DNA of 64,000 nt from Litorimonas cladophorae. GTDB lineage: Bacteria > Pseudomonadota > Alphaproteobacteria > Caulobacterales > Maricaulaceae. The translations under genes were made by a program, and so were the position numbers. This document shows, one piece after another, positions 35,445-46,657 of the stretch; the stretch's first letter is position 1, and each line of letters opens with the position of its first letter. The notes below the pieces were generated by a model that saw only the letters and a program-made list of their open reading frames with translations, did not search any database and had not been told where the DNA came from. The stretch spans positions 1,178,001 through 1,242,000 of the forward strand of contig NZ_BMYV01000001.1 of the NCBI RefSeq assembly GCF_014652455.1. The letters run 5' to 3'.

Positions 35445-36455
35445 CCTTTATTAGAAATCGTTGGTACGTCGCAGGCTGGGACGGAGAAGTCGGCAACAAA
35501 CCGATTTCGCGGAAGATCTGCGGCGAACCAATTGTCATGTACCGTAAGTTGGATGGTTCGGTCGTCGCCATGCGCGACGCCTGCCCGCATCGTCTTTTGC
35601 CTTTATCTATGGGTATTCGCGAAGGCGATAACATCCGCTGTAAATATCATGGCATGCTCATCGGTCCTGACGGAACACCAGAAGAAATGCCGCTGGTGAA
35701 TGAACGTGTGAACAAGAAAGTCTGCACGCCAAGCTACGCCGTTGCAGAAAAATATCGTTATGTTTGGGTTTGGATTGGTGACCAAACTAAAGCGGACGAG
35801 GGAAAAATTCCCGACTTTTGGCCCTGCGACAAAGAGAATTGGGTTTTCGACGGCGGCTATATGCGGGTCGAATGTGATTACCGTCTCTTTATAGACAACC
35901 TGATGGACCTCACCCATGAAACCTACGTCCATGCGGGGTCGATTGGGCAAAAAGAACTGATGGAGTCTCCATTGGAGACATCTGTTGATGGCGATAAAGT
36001 CACGCTCTCCCGATGGATGCCGAACATATCACCCCCACCCTTTTGGCGCGATGCTTTACAACAAGATGTGCCCGTTGATCGCTGGCAAATCTGTGAGTTT
36101 ATAGAACCTTGTTCGGTAAACATTGACGTTGGCGTTTCACCCGTATCCGAGGGCGACACTCTTGACAGTCACGACTCTGGTGTGCGCGGCTTCGTAATTG
36201 ACTCCATGACGCCAGAAACGGAAAATACGACTCATTACTTCTGGGGCATGGCGCGCAACTTCAGAATTGATGATCAAGGCCTAACCGAGCGTATTCGAGC
36301 GGGTCAGGATAACATCTTTCACGAAGATATCGAAGTTCTTGAAGGACAACAAAAGTCTATCGCTGATAATCCCGACATGACTCTACGTGTCCTCTCAATA
36401 GACTCAGGTGGTGCTCACGCACGGCGTATCATCACCCGCCTAATGGAGGCTGAAA

Positions 36456-36463
<8 letters not shown>
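35441..36463 (+). CDS. Rieske non-heme iron oxygenase (VanA/DdmC-type O-demethylase)
   Basis: A 340-residue oxygenase component. The Rieske centre is CPHRLLPL ... CKYHG (C-x-H and C-x2-H, about residues 48-70). The mononuclear iron motif is DNLMDLTHETYVH (D-x2-H-x4-H type). Size and the start TFIRNRWYVAGW match vanillate O-demethylase and dicamba monooxygenase oxygenases rather than ring-dihydroxylating alpha subunits, so removal of a methyl or similar group from a methoxy-aromatic acid is likely. It is coupled to ligJ by ATGA overlap and overlaps ligA by 8 bp. No dedicated VanB-like reductase is adjacent. Substrates feeding ligAB, such as vanillate or 3-O-methylgallate, are inferred. Confidence 0.88.
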
Positions 36464-38663
<2,200 letters not shown>

Positions 38664-38671
38664 GCTAGGTA

Positions 38672-39841
38672 ATGAAAACGGACGTCGTCATTATCGGAGC
38701 AGGCCCATCGGGTTTAATGCTGGGTCACCTTCTGGCGCAAGCTGGCGTGGACGCCGTAATTCTTGAGCGCAAAACAGGCGAGTATGTCCTTGGACGCATT
38801 CGGGCCGGTGTGCTGGAACAGGGCACAATCAATATTATGACCCAACTGGGTCTGGATACACGGCTTCAAACTGAAGGTCTGCCGCATGACTATGTATCGC
38901 TGACGAACCGCAACAAATTGATCAAAATTCCTGTACGCGAACTGACTGGAAAACATGTCGTAGTTTATGGACAAACCGAAATTACGAAAGACCTAATGGA
39001 CGCAGCTTCGGCGCGAGGTGTCGAAACGATTTATGAGGCGGCGGATGTAGCCCTGCATGATATCGAAAGCGACACGCCTTTTGTGACCTATCACAAGAAC
39101 GGCCAAGAATTCCGCATCGACGCCCGTTTCATTGCAGGCTGTGACGGCTTTCATGGCCCTTCCCGCAAAGCGATCCCCGCGGACGCGGCAACATCTGTGG
39201 AACGCGTCTATCCATTTGGGTGGCTAGGTATACTGGCTGACGTCCCGCCTTGCGCCCATGAAGTCGTCTATGCGAGCCATAATAACGGCTTTGGCCTCGC
39301 CTCCATGCGTTCAAACACGCGCAGTCGCTATTACCTTCAAGTTCCAACGGACGAAAAAATAGAAAACTGGTCAGATGATCGTATTTGGGATGAGTTAAAG
39401 GTCCGCCTTGGCCCAGAGTTCGCCGGCAAGATCACGACTGGCCCATCTATTGAAAAATCCATTGCGCCATTGAGATCCTATATCTTCGAAAAGATGCGAT
39501 ATGGCAGCCTGTTCCTCGCGGGCGACGCTGCGCATATTGTTCCGCCAACGGGCGCAAAAGGACTAAACTTGGCGGCATCTGATATCGCCTATCTCGCGCC
39601 GGCCCTCATATCTTATTTCAAAGATAGTGATGCATCTGGAACCGAAAATTACGAAGCTACGGCTTTAGCACGTGTTTGGAAATCATCGCGCTTTGCATGG
39701 TATCTCACATCTCTTATGCACAATTTCCCCGAAGACGGTGAGTTTGGTCGTAAGATGCAAGTTGCCGAATTGGACTATATTGCCAATTCAAAAGCTGCGC
39801 AGATGAGTATCGCCGAGAACTATATAGGACTACCTTTGTGA
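38672..39841 (+). CDS. pobA: 4-hydroxybenzoate 3-monooxygenase
   Basis: A 389-residue class A flavin monooxygenase converting 4-hydroxybenzoate to protocatechuate with NAD(P)H and O2, the feeder reaction of ligAB. It shows VVIIGAGPSGLMLGHLLAQ, the PobA-specific RIRAGVLEQGT (Arg 44-like region), RFIAGCDGFHGPSR, and LFLAGDAAHIVPPTGAKGLNLA. Length agrees with Pseudomonas PobA (394). It follows ligC by 8 bp, and its stop overlaps the aldo/keto reductase GTG start. Confidence 0.96.
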   Translation: MKTDVVIIGAGPSGLMLGHLLAQAGVDAVILERKTGEYVLGRIRAGVLEQGTINIMTQLGLDTRLQTEGLPHDYVSLTNRNKLIKIPVRELTGKHVVVYGQTEITKDLMDAASARGVETIYEAADVALHDIESDTPFVTYHKNGQEFRIDARFIAGCDGFHGPSRKAIPADAATSVERVYPFGWLGILADVPPCAHEVVYASHNNGFGLASMRSNTRSRYYLQVPTDEKIENWSDDRIWDELKVRLGPEFAGKITTGPSIEKSIAPLRSYIFEKMRYGSLFLAGDAAHIVPPTGAKGLNLAASDIAYLAPALISYFKDSDASGTENYEATALARVWKSSRFAWYLTSLMHNFPEDGEFGRKMQVAELDYIANSKAAQMSIAENYIGLPL

Positions 39842-40833
39842 GCTTTCCAACCCGCACCATAAATGGAAGAAAACTGAACCCTATGGGGTTGGGGTGTATG
39901 TCCCTGAGCCAAGGGTATTTCCCGCTTCCGTCCGACGATGATGCTGAAAAACTTCTGCATCGGGCAATCGATATTGGGTATAACCACTTGGACAGCGCGA
40001 GACTATATGGTCTTGGCCATAATGAAGCCTTATTATCTCGGGTCCTTAAGACCCGTAGAAACGAAGTTTTTATCACCTCTAAATGCGGCATTGAATTTGA
40101 CGAAGGCAAACGATGGATTGATTGCCGCCCTGAAACCATACGCCGCGCCGTAGAGAAAAGCCTGACAACAATGGGCGTCGAAAATATTGATCTATATTAT
40201 CTGCATCGACGGGACTTCGACACGCCAATTGAAGAGTCCGTTGGGACAGTAGGCGATATGATCACCGAAGGTAAAATTGGCGCGATTGGCCTGTCCGAAA
40301 TGTCCGCAAAAACCTTAAAAATGGCGGCTGCTGAATATCCCATTGCGGCCATGCAATCAGAATATTCGCTCTGGACACGCAACCCAGAAATCGCTGTTTT
40401 AGAGGCTTGTCGGGAAACCAACACGGCCTTTGTCGCCTTCTCTCCAGTAGCCCGCGGCGCGCTTGCAGGAGGCGTTTCAAATCCGGCTCAGTTGGACCCA
40501 AAGGACTTGCGGTCAAAACAACCGCGTTTCTCTGATAAGAATTGGGAGCGGAATCAAAAACTTATCTCACAATTCAACTCAGTCGCCGACCGCGAAGGCC
40601 TGTCCCCCGCTCAACTCTCATTAGCTTGGGTCTTAGCGCAAGGCGATCATATACATGTGATACCAGGTACGGCCTCTATTCCGCATTTAGAAGAGAACCT
40701 CGCAACGCTAGACAAGAGGATCGAGCCAAGTGTTTTTCAGGAAATTTCAGAGTTGATAAATCAACGCACGGTCTCAGGACATCGCTACCCTGACGCAATG
40801 CGCAAGGCTATCGATACCGAAGACTACGAGTAA
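39838..40833 (+). CDS. Aldo/keto reductase
   Basis: A 331-residue (alpha/beta)8 NADPH-dependent reductase of the AKR13-like group. The catalytic tetrad is visible: Asp and Tyr in LDSARLYGLGHNEAL, Lys in VFITSKCGI, His in YYLHRRD. Cofactor residues lie in ALAWV-like LSLAWVLAQGDHIHVIPGTASIPHLEEN. It probably reduces an aromatic aldehyde or keto intermediate (or detoxifies one) alongside pobA-lig; substrate unknown. Start GTG 39838 overlaps the pobA stop (GTGA). Last gene of the ligJ operon, convergent with the sulfatase gene. Confidence 0.86.
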   Translation: MSFPTRTINGRKLNPMGLGCMSLSQGYFPLPSDDDAEKLLHRAIDIGYNHLDSARLYGLGHNEALLSRVLKTRRNEVFITSKCGIEFDEGKRWIDCRPETIRRAVEKSLTTMGVENIDLYYLHRRDFDTPIEESVGTVGDMITEGKIGAIGLSEMSAKTLKMAAAEYPIAAMQSEYSLWTRNPEIAVLEACRETNTAFVAFSPVARGALAGGVSNPAQLDPKDLRSKQPRFSDKNWERNQKLISQFNSVADREGLSPAQLSLAWVLAQGDHIHVIPGTASIPHLEENLATLDKRIEPSVFQEISELINQRTVSGHRYPDAMRKAIDTEDYE

Positions 40834-40991
40834 AGCGAATAAAGCCGACTTAATTTTTCCAGCGGACTTTGTCCAAAGAACCGAGAAAATCGGCACCGTG
40901 ACACGATCGCCATTCTCATAATCTGGATACAGAAATTGCGGTGCATTTTTTTAATGTTCCGCATGAAGTGGGGTGGCATCTCATCGGGTAT

Positions 40992-42740
40992 TTATTGCGG
41001 CGTCTTCGGAGGTCCTGGCGAAAAGACACCATTTTCTTCTGCATACATATCCCAGGCAACCATCAATCGTTTAAATTCATCGGGATGTTCTGCGCGCACA
41101 TCCTTACTCTCTGCTGGGTCTACCTTGAGATTATAGAGGCGCCATTGGGACTTTTCTGCCCGGTTCGGCGGCGCAACGGGATCAGCTTTACCATAGACGG
41201 CCTTCCAATCACCGAGGCGAACGCCTCGTTTAAAGAACAACTCCCAAGCCATGGCATCATTTTCGCCACGAACAGTGTTTGCACCCTCCTCCAGAATGGG
41301 CTCCCAAGATATCGCTGAAGGCGCGTTGATCCCGTTTATCGAAGTCGGCACGTTCGGCTCATATGTGATACCTGTTAGATCCATCGCCGTTGGCATAATA
41401 TCCATGACGTGAAGTGAACCAGCCGCAAATCGACCGCCTTTAATTCCTGGGCCAGTCACAAAGGCTGGCGCTTTGATACCGCCATCTTCCGTCGCGCCTT
41501 TGAACGCATTCAGCGGCGCCATCGCGGCTTTAGCCCAATTGGGGCCATATGTCAGAAAGCTCTCTGACGTACCCATTTTATCAAAATCAAGGTTGGCCAC
41601 CGCGATGTCGGCTAGTACTTGCTTTTTAACGTCTGGGCGTGTGGTATTGCTCGTTCGACCTGTCAAAGGACGTTGTGAAATACCTTCCGCGCCATTGTCT
41701 GACATGAAAATCACTATCGTATTTTCAAATTCGCCTGTGGCTTTCAGATGATCCAAAACCTTGCCCACATTTTGATCTACGGAGTCGACCATAGCGGCAT
41801 AAATTTCCATAGTACGAGCTGACCTAGCCCGCTGCTGTGCTGGCATAGCCTCCCAATCGCCCAACGCTGGCAGGTCTGCCGCCGAGGCTGCGTCATCCAG
41901 CAGGCCAAGCGCTTTCATCTTTTCCATGCGTTCTGCGCGCAACACTGTCGGTCCCGCGTCGTAACGCCCCTCATATTTGGCAATCAAGTCTTTAGGCGCT
42001 TGAAGCGGCCAATGCGGCGCGGTGAAAGCGAGATATGCGAAAAACGGCTTTTCGTCAGATGCGTCTGAGCCGATATAATCAATCATTTTTTCCGCTAGGA
42101 AGTCGCTTGAATATGCGCCGACAGGGTATGTCACTGGCGCACCGTTCTCTGTGAACTCGGCCGTGATGATATGTGGCTGACCGTTTTGCCCTGCGCCAAA
42201 ATGGTCAGGGTTTCCTCTCAGGCTACTATAGGCCTTTTCAAAGCCTTGTGCTGTCGGCCTTTGATCCGGCTCGTCTCCGAGATGCCATTTTCCTGTCATC
42301 ATAGTGCGATAACCGGCTGCGGAGAATTTTTCGGCGATCGTTACTTCTTCAGGGTGCAGATAACCCTCATAGCCAGGTTTTCCCTTCAATATCTTGAAGG
42401 TATTTAACGCCTCAGCCATCGCCCCCAACCCTACTGAATGGGCAGGCTTACCCGTCATCAACATAGCCCGCGTAGGGGAGCAAGTGGGCGCAGCATAAAA
42501 ATTGGTAAGACGAACTCCAGACATCGCAAGCGCGTCAAGATTAGGAGTTTCGATTTCCCCGCCAAAAGCGCCCAAGTCCGAATAGCCAAGATCATCGGCA
42601 ACGATAAGAAGAACATTGGGACGCGTTGTTTCAACGACACTTGTTCGGGAGGATTCAGTAGGGGTCTTAGACGGAGCACATCCACTCAGAGAACCGAAGG
42701 CTCCAACGACTATAGCTGCAAAGACGATCGAACTCTTCAT
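40992..42740 (-). CDS. Exported arylsulfatase-type lipoprotein
   Basis: A 582-residue Cys-type sulfatase. The N-terminus is a lipoprotein signal (IVFAAIVVGAFGSLSGC, lipobox LSGC), then NVLLIVADDLGYSDLG (metal aspartates) and TCSPTRAMLMTGKPAHS. The C-x-P-x-R motif directs conversion of the Cys to formylglycine. Further sulfatase blocks GKWHLGDEPDQRP and FMSDNGAEG are present. It should hydrolyse an organic sulfate ester in the periplasm or at the outer membrane. ATG 42740 is chosen (GGAGA upstream; start of the signal peptide); the frame extends to 42800. A TonB receptor is encoded upstream and a formylglycine-generating enzyme 21 kb away. Placement beside pobA suggests a sulfated aromatic substrate (inference). 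Confidence 0.9.
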   Translation of the reverse strand: MKSSIVFAAIVVGAFGSLSGCAPSKTPTESSRTSVVETTRPNVLLIVADDLGYSDLGAFGGEIETPNLDALAMSGVRLTNFYAAPTCSPTRAMLMTGKPAHSVGLGAMAEALNTFKILKGKPGYEGYLHPEEVTIAEKFSAAGYRTMMTGKWHLGDEPDQRPTAQGFEKAYSSLRGNPDHFGAGQNGQPHIITAEFTENGAPVTYPVGAYSSDFLAEKMIDYIGSDASDEKPFFAYLAFTAPHWPLQAPKDLIAKYEGRYDAGPTVLRAERMEKMKALGLLDDAASAADLPALGDWEAMPAQQRARSARTMEIYAAMVDSVDQNVGKVLDHLKATGEFENTIVIFMSDNGAEGISQRPLTGRTSNTTRPDVKKQVLADIAVANLDFDKMGTSESFLTYGPNWAKAAMAPLNAFKGATEDGGIKAPAFVTGPGIKGGRFAAGSLHVMDIMPTAMDLTGITYEPNVPTSINGINAPSAISWEPILEEGANTVRGENDAMAWELFFKRGVRLGDWKAVYGKADPVAPPNRAEKSQWRLYNLKVDPAESKDVRAEHPDEFKRLMVAWDMYAEENGVFSPGPPKTPQ

Positions 42741-42825
42741 GACTCTATCTCCAAAACAATCTCGGTATGTGGGCGTGCAGCGCAATATGGCTAAAATCAA
42801 ACCAAAAGCCTCGGGTCTGCAATGT

Positions 42826-42866
42826 AAAAACCCCGCCCCAAGATGCCGAGCATTTTGGGATGGGGT
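42826..42866 (-). terminator. Strong rho-independent terminator after the TonB receptor
   Basis: On the minus strand a 17-bp stem with one mismatch (outer arms near 42830-42841 and 42855-42866, inner arms 42842-42846 and 42850-42854, loop of three bases) is followed by a U-run. It lies about 20 bp past the receptor stop and separates that gene from the sulfatase gene. Confidence 0.8.
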
Positions 42867-42888
42867 GTGTCATCTAATTATAAATCGA

Positions 42889-45399
42889 CTAGAAGTTCGC
42901 GCGCAATCTGACGCCATAGGTCTGTGGTGGCGTGAACACGGCATAGGCCAGTCCCCGATTGGAAACGTTAGTGTTGGTCGTGACCCGTTCATCGGTCAAG
43001 TTACGCACGAAGGCGGAAAGCATCCAGCCCGCATCATCTGGTGAAAGCGTCGCGTCAATATTAAATGTCGTGTAGGCATCGGACGTTGTTTCATCCAACA
43101 GAAGAAAGTTGGTCTCTTGCTCTGCACGATACGAAGCATTCGCCGTAAGGGATAAATCGAAGCTCTGGATATCAAATACGTGATTCACACTCAAATCAGC
43201 GCCGAAGTCTGGCGAATATAGCAACGAACTTCCCGAACAATCATAACTTTCCACAGCACCATTAACGCCGTTGGAGGAACAGCCGAAGCGGCCTCTGCCC
43301 GGATCAGAAATGAGCTCTAGTTCGTCATATGTTGAGTCCAATATCTGCATGTTGCCGCTGATTGTCGTGTTTTCTGTAGCGGCCCAGATTACATCGAGAT
43401 CCACACCTTTAATGGTTGCATCGGCATTTGCGATTGGGAAAGCAGACGCTGAATCCAGAGTTGTGAAATAGGTGACTTGTTGACCATCATATTTCCAAAG
43501 GAAGGCTTCGGCGTTGACCTGAAGAGTGTTGTCCAAGAATCTATTTTTTGATCCGACTGTGAATGCATCGATATATTCGGGATCATATGTTGGGCTAGCT
43601 GAGCTTAAATCCACACCCCCTGCACGATATCCCGTCTCATATGTTGCGTAGAGAAGGTTGCTAGACCCCCAATCAAATTCAGCGCCAAGTCGATAGGTCA
43701 CTTCGCTGTAGTCAAGATCAGCTCGCAAAGCTCCATCACCCACGTTAACAATTGCAGCGATTTGATCTGGCGAGTTGGGGAAATTACTTAAGCCCGGAAT
43801 AAGGAAATTATAAACAGGAGGTGGTCCCATTCCCGGTACCGTTGCGACTGAATCGGCCGCAATCAGTCCTCGGTCCACGAAATGCTGAATAAACGCATCC
43901 CGGTCCGATGTAACAGGTTGAGCAGGAATTAAGCCCGACGCGCAGCCATGATTGAATGCATTCGCGATGAAGGGCGGTCCAGGTGTCAAGAAGTCGCCTC
44001 TTGCTGGCGCGCCGCCACAGAATGTGACGAAAGTATCGCTAATCCCGTCAACAAATTTACTGTCCTCCGTATAACGAAGCCCCGCGTTCAAACGAAACGT
44101 GTCGCTGACCTCAAAAGTGCCTTGTCCGAAAACAGCCCAAGATTCGCCGCCGTTATCGTAATTCTGGATGGGCGACGCATAGTTCTGCGCAAATACAGTA
44201 CTCGTGCTTATTTCCTCATCAATGTAAAATGCGCCAACGATACCATTGAACGGACCCTCTAAATCTGATGCGAAACGCAGCTCTATGCTCTTCTGATTAT
44301 TGTTTTCTTTCGTGCTCGCTGGAGCAAAACCAGGGCCCGCAAACTGATAATCTTGCTCAGAATCTCTGTAAGCTGGGATCAGCGTAAACGTACCTGCGTC
44401 GATCTCGTAATTAATCTCCGCCATGAGACCAGAAAAACTAATGTCTTGATATAAGTCATTTGAATCAATTGGCTGGAAAGGGGCAAAGGATGGGGTGTGG
44501 AGAGTACCGCCTCTTATTGCGTTGGCGCCATCCGCAGTTGGCCCACTATCCCTAGGCAGTCCCGATGGCGTGAAATCGGTGAGTGAACCAGTATCGTTAC
44601 TGTAAGTCCCGATCAAATCCCCACCAGGACCTTTGGCATTATTCTCGGCATAATCACCCGCAACCCGAATAGAGAGGGCGTCGGACACCTCAAACAAGAA
44701 TTGTCCCCGAAGGCTGAACGAGTCTGCATCATTTGTGCCATCGTCAGCGTAGCCGTCACGCTTCAGTAAATTGCCTGATATGCGCGCAGCGACATTGTCG
44801 GCAAGGCCCAGATTAACAGCTCCCTGAAATCCGCGCTTATTATAATTGCCGAACTCAGCTTGAGCGTAACCCGACGTCTCACCGATGATAGGTTTTTGGG
44901 GAATGAAATTGATGACACCGCCTGTTGCGTTCCGTCCATATAGAGTACCCTGAGGCCCCTTCAAAAGCTCGACCCGCTCCAGATCATACAACGCGAGGCC
45001 AGCCGCACCACTTGAACGCCCCAAATATACGCCATCAACATTTTGCGCGACGGCAGAGTCTGTTAGCGGGTTCACAGTTAAAGCACCAACACCGCGTACA
45101 AAAATACTCGTTAGGGGACCGCCACCTGCGCTAATACCCAGTGAGGGTGACAATGCGGCAAGGTCTTGAGCCGTTTCCAAACCAAGCTGCGTCAAGGAGT
45201 CTTGGTCATACGCTTCAATTGCAACTGCTGCGTCTTGCAAAGACTGGGCTCGCCGCTGGGCCGTTACGATGATCTCGTCAATTCCATTTCGTGCGTTTGT
45301 TGTGTCTCCAGCTTCACTGGATTGTGCAAAGGCTGGTGAATAGCTGAGCGCCAAACTAAGAATAGCCACACTGGACGTTGTTAGTGCTGTCTTAAACAT
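42889..45399 (-). CDS. TonB-dependent outer-membrane receptor
   Basis: An 836-residue TonB-dependent receptor. Signal peptide (TTSSVAILSLALSYSPAFA), a TonB-box/plug start DEIIVTAQRRAQSLQDAAVAI, and the plug signatures SIFVRGVG, ERVELLKGPQGTLYGRNATGGVINFI. A beta-barrel follows, ending with an aromatic terminal residue (RLRANF). The plug family is the one common in marine Alphaproteobacteria and sphingomonads for uptake of non-siderophore organic compounds. ATG 45399 has AGGGGA upstream; the longer frame from 45429 lacks a signal peptide start. It is divergent from the LysR gene at 45599, its likely regulator, and ends in a strong terminator. Confidence 0.92.
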   Translation of the reverse strand: MFKTALTTSSVAILSLALSYSPAFAQSSEAGDTTNARNGIDEIIVTAQRRAQSLQDAAVAIEAYDQDSLTQLGLETAQDLAALSPSLGISAGGGPLTSIFVRGVGALTVNPLTDSAVAQNVDGVYLGRSSGAAGLALYDLERVELLKGPQGTLYGRNATGGVINFIPQKPIIGETSGYAQAEFGNYNKRGFQGAVNLGLADNVAARISGNLLKRDGYADDGTNDADSFSLRGQFLFEVSDALSIRVAGDYAENNAKGPGGDLIGTYSNDTGSLTDFTPSGLPRDSGPTADGANAIRGGTLHTPSFAPFQPIDSNDLYQDISFSGLMAEINYEIDAGTFTLIPAYRDSEQDYQFAGPGFAPASTKENNNQKSIELRFASDLEGPFNGIVGAFYIDEEISTSTVFAQNYASPIQNYDNGGESWAVFGQGTFEVSDTFRLNAGLRYTEDSKFVDGISDTFVTFCGGAPARGDFLTPGPPFIANAFNHGCASGLIPAQPVTSDRDAFIQHFVDRGLIAADSVATVPGMGPPPVYNFLIPGLSNFPNSPDQIAAIVNVGDGALRADLDYSEVTYRLGAEFDWGSSNLLYATYETGYRAGGVDLSSASPTYDPEYIDAFTVGSKNRFLDNTLQVNAEAFLWKYDGQQVTYFTTLDSASAFPIANADATIKGVDLDVIWAATENTTISGNMQILDSTYDELELISDPGRGRFGCSSNGVNGAVESYDCSGSSLLYSPDFGADLSVNHVFDIQSFDLSLTANASYRAEQETNFLLLDETTSDAYTTFNIDATLSPDDAGWMLSAFVRNLTDERVTTNTNVSNRGLAYAVFTPPQTYGVRLRANF

Positions 45400-45598
45400 T
45401 GTAAAAATTCCCCTGTTCACGGACGTCAAGCGCCGTTTTTCATTAAAGTAGACCTAGGGGGAGAAGTATTAATCAGTAAAATCGATTGTTTTTATAATAG
45501 ACCATATATTTTTTAAATGCTTGTAGATATATAAACTCACCCAAGTCTGTTGCGCTATTTAAGCCTCCGTTAGAATCGCGCCCGAAGAAGGACCCGTT
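45400..45598. promoter_or_regulatory. Divergent promoter region, receptor/LysR, with shared A+T motif
   Basis: A 199-bp AT-rich gap between two divergent genes. It contains ATTGTTTTTATAAT (45485-45498). The 12-mer ATTGTTTTTATA recurs in inverted orientation at 46515-46526, and TTTTTATAAT recurs directly at 46530-46539, both in the region before the GST operon. These may be operators for the LysR protein encoded between them. Confidence 0.45.
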
Positions 45599-46501
45599 AT
45601 GAGATTCAAAGGCCTAGACCTTAACTTGCTTATGGCGCTTGACGCTTTGCTGGATGAAAAGAGTGTCTCACGCGCTGCAGAGAGACTTCACCTGAGCCAA
45701 CCCGCCATGAGCGCCGCGCTTGGACGCATTAGGGATTACTTTAACGACCCTATTCTGAAGCTTCATGGCAAACGCATGGTTCCCACTTCACATGCACTTC
45801 GTATTCATCAAGAGCTGAAGGCTTTGTTGGCCAATGTGGACTCTCTCATTTCTAAAACCGCCTTTTTCGCCCCAAAGACTTCAACGCGTAAGTTTACAAT
45901 AACGGCATCGGACTACTTAGCGCAGATCATCTTTGTACCCTTACTGCGGCACTTGACGAAAGTTGCTCCGAATATCCAAGTTGAACTCTTGCCGCCAGGA
46001 GACTCAACGAACGATTTATTGGCGCAAGGTCGAATCGATTTGAAGCTATCTCCAAAACAAATGCTGTCTGACAATTTTCCTTCTGAATTTCTCTTTGAAG
46101 AGCGTTTCGTTGTCGTAGGCTGTAAGACAAATCCACTAATTAAAAATGGATTGTCAGAAGACAATTTTTACAATGCCGGACATGTGGTCGTTAAACTTGG
46201 ACGCAAAGTCCCGCTTTCCGTTACCGATCAAATGCTAGAAAAACGAAAAAAGCCTCGGGACGCGGATGTGATTGTCGGCTCGTTTCTTTTGGCGCCCGAG
46301 ATGGTTGTTGGAACGGATCGATTAACTGTCATGCATGAGAGATTAGCTAAATTTTTTGCTGAACGCCTGCCAATCGCCATCACGCCCGTGCCGTTTGATT
46401 TTCAAACGCTTGAAGAACACGTGCAATACCACAGCACGCGTATTGATGACCCGGGGATCAAGTGGATGGTTGACCAGATCAAAAGATCAATAATCAACTA
46501 A
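45599..46501 (+). CDS. LysR-type regulator (NodD/LinR-like), copy 1
   Basis: A 300-residue LysR-type regulator. Winged HTH in residues 1-65: LDLNLLMALDALLDEKSVSRAAERLHLSQPAMSAALGRIR. An effector-binding domain follows (FTITASDYLAQIIFVPLL ...). It is paralogous to the regulator at 58826; both start M-R-F-x-x-L-D-L-N-L-L and resemble NodD/LinR-type activators. The two frame the catabolic cluster. It is divergent from the TonB receptor and followed after 110 bp by the leader and GST gene, so it can control both. The inducer is unknown, probably a pathway aromatic. Confidence 0.9.
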   Translation: MRFKGLDLNLLMALDALLDEKSVSRAAERLHLSQPAMSAALGRIRDYFNDPILKLHGKRMVPTSHALRIHQELKALLANVDSLISKTAFFAPKTSTRKFTITASDYLAQIIFVPLLRHLTKVAPNIQVELLPPGDSTNDLLAQGRIDLKLSPKQMLSDNFPSEFLFEERFVVVGCKTNPLIKNGLSEDNFYNAGHVVVKLGRKVPLSVTDQMLEKRKKPRDADVIVGSFLLAPEMVVGTDRLTVMHERLAKFFAERLPIAITPVPFDFQTLEEHVQYHSTRIDDPGIKWMVDQIKRSIIN

Positions 46502-46514
46502 ACAAATACTTATC

Positions 46515-46537
46515 TATAAAAACAATAACTTTTTATA
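46515..46537. promoter_or_regulatory. Inverted repeat TATAAAAA/TTTTTATA upstream of the GST operon
   Basis: Perfect 8-bp arms (46515-46522, 46530-46537) around CAATAAC. An all-AT stem just after the LysR stop would be a weak terminator; because the motif also occurs in the LysR/receptor promoter region (45485-45498), an operator is more likely. Confidence 0.45.
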
Positions 46538-46611
46538 ATCCTACAGCAAGCCTTACGACTCTTTTCGAATTTACTGACGGATTTGGCCGCTAGTATTTGG
46601 GGAGAAACTGC

Positions 46612-46656
46612 ATGATATCGAACACAACGCCGCCGTGTGGTTTATCACCGCTTTAG
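46612..46656 (+). CDS. 14-residue leader peptide, translationally coupled to the GST gene
   Basis: The small frame reads MISNTTPPCGLSPL. It has the strong ribosome site GGGGAGA 5-6 bases upstream of its ATG, and its stop codon ends 1 bp before the GST ATG, which itself has no ribosome site. The arrangement suggests translation of the operon is delivered by reinitiation. A sequencing frameshift that would fuse it to the GST is less likely because GSTs normally begin at the second ATG. Confidence 0.45.
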   Translation: MISNTTPPCGLSPL

Positions 46657-46657
46657 A

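Noticed and set aside
40880-40965. GCACCG/CGGTGC pair followed by a T-run after the aldo/keto reductase gene
   Set aside because: The loop would be about 50 bases; too long for a standard intrinsic terminator.
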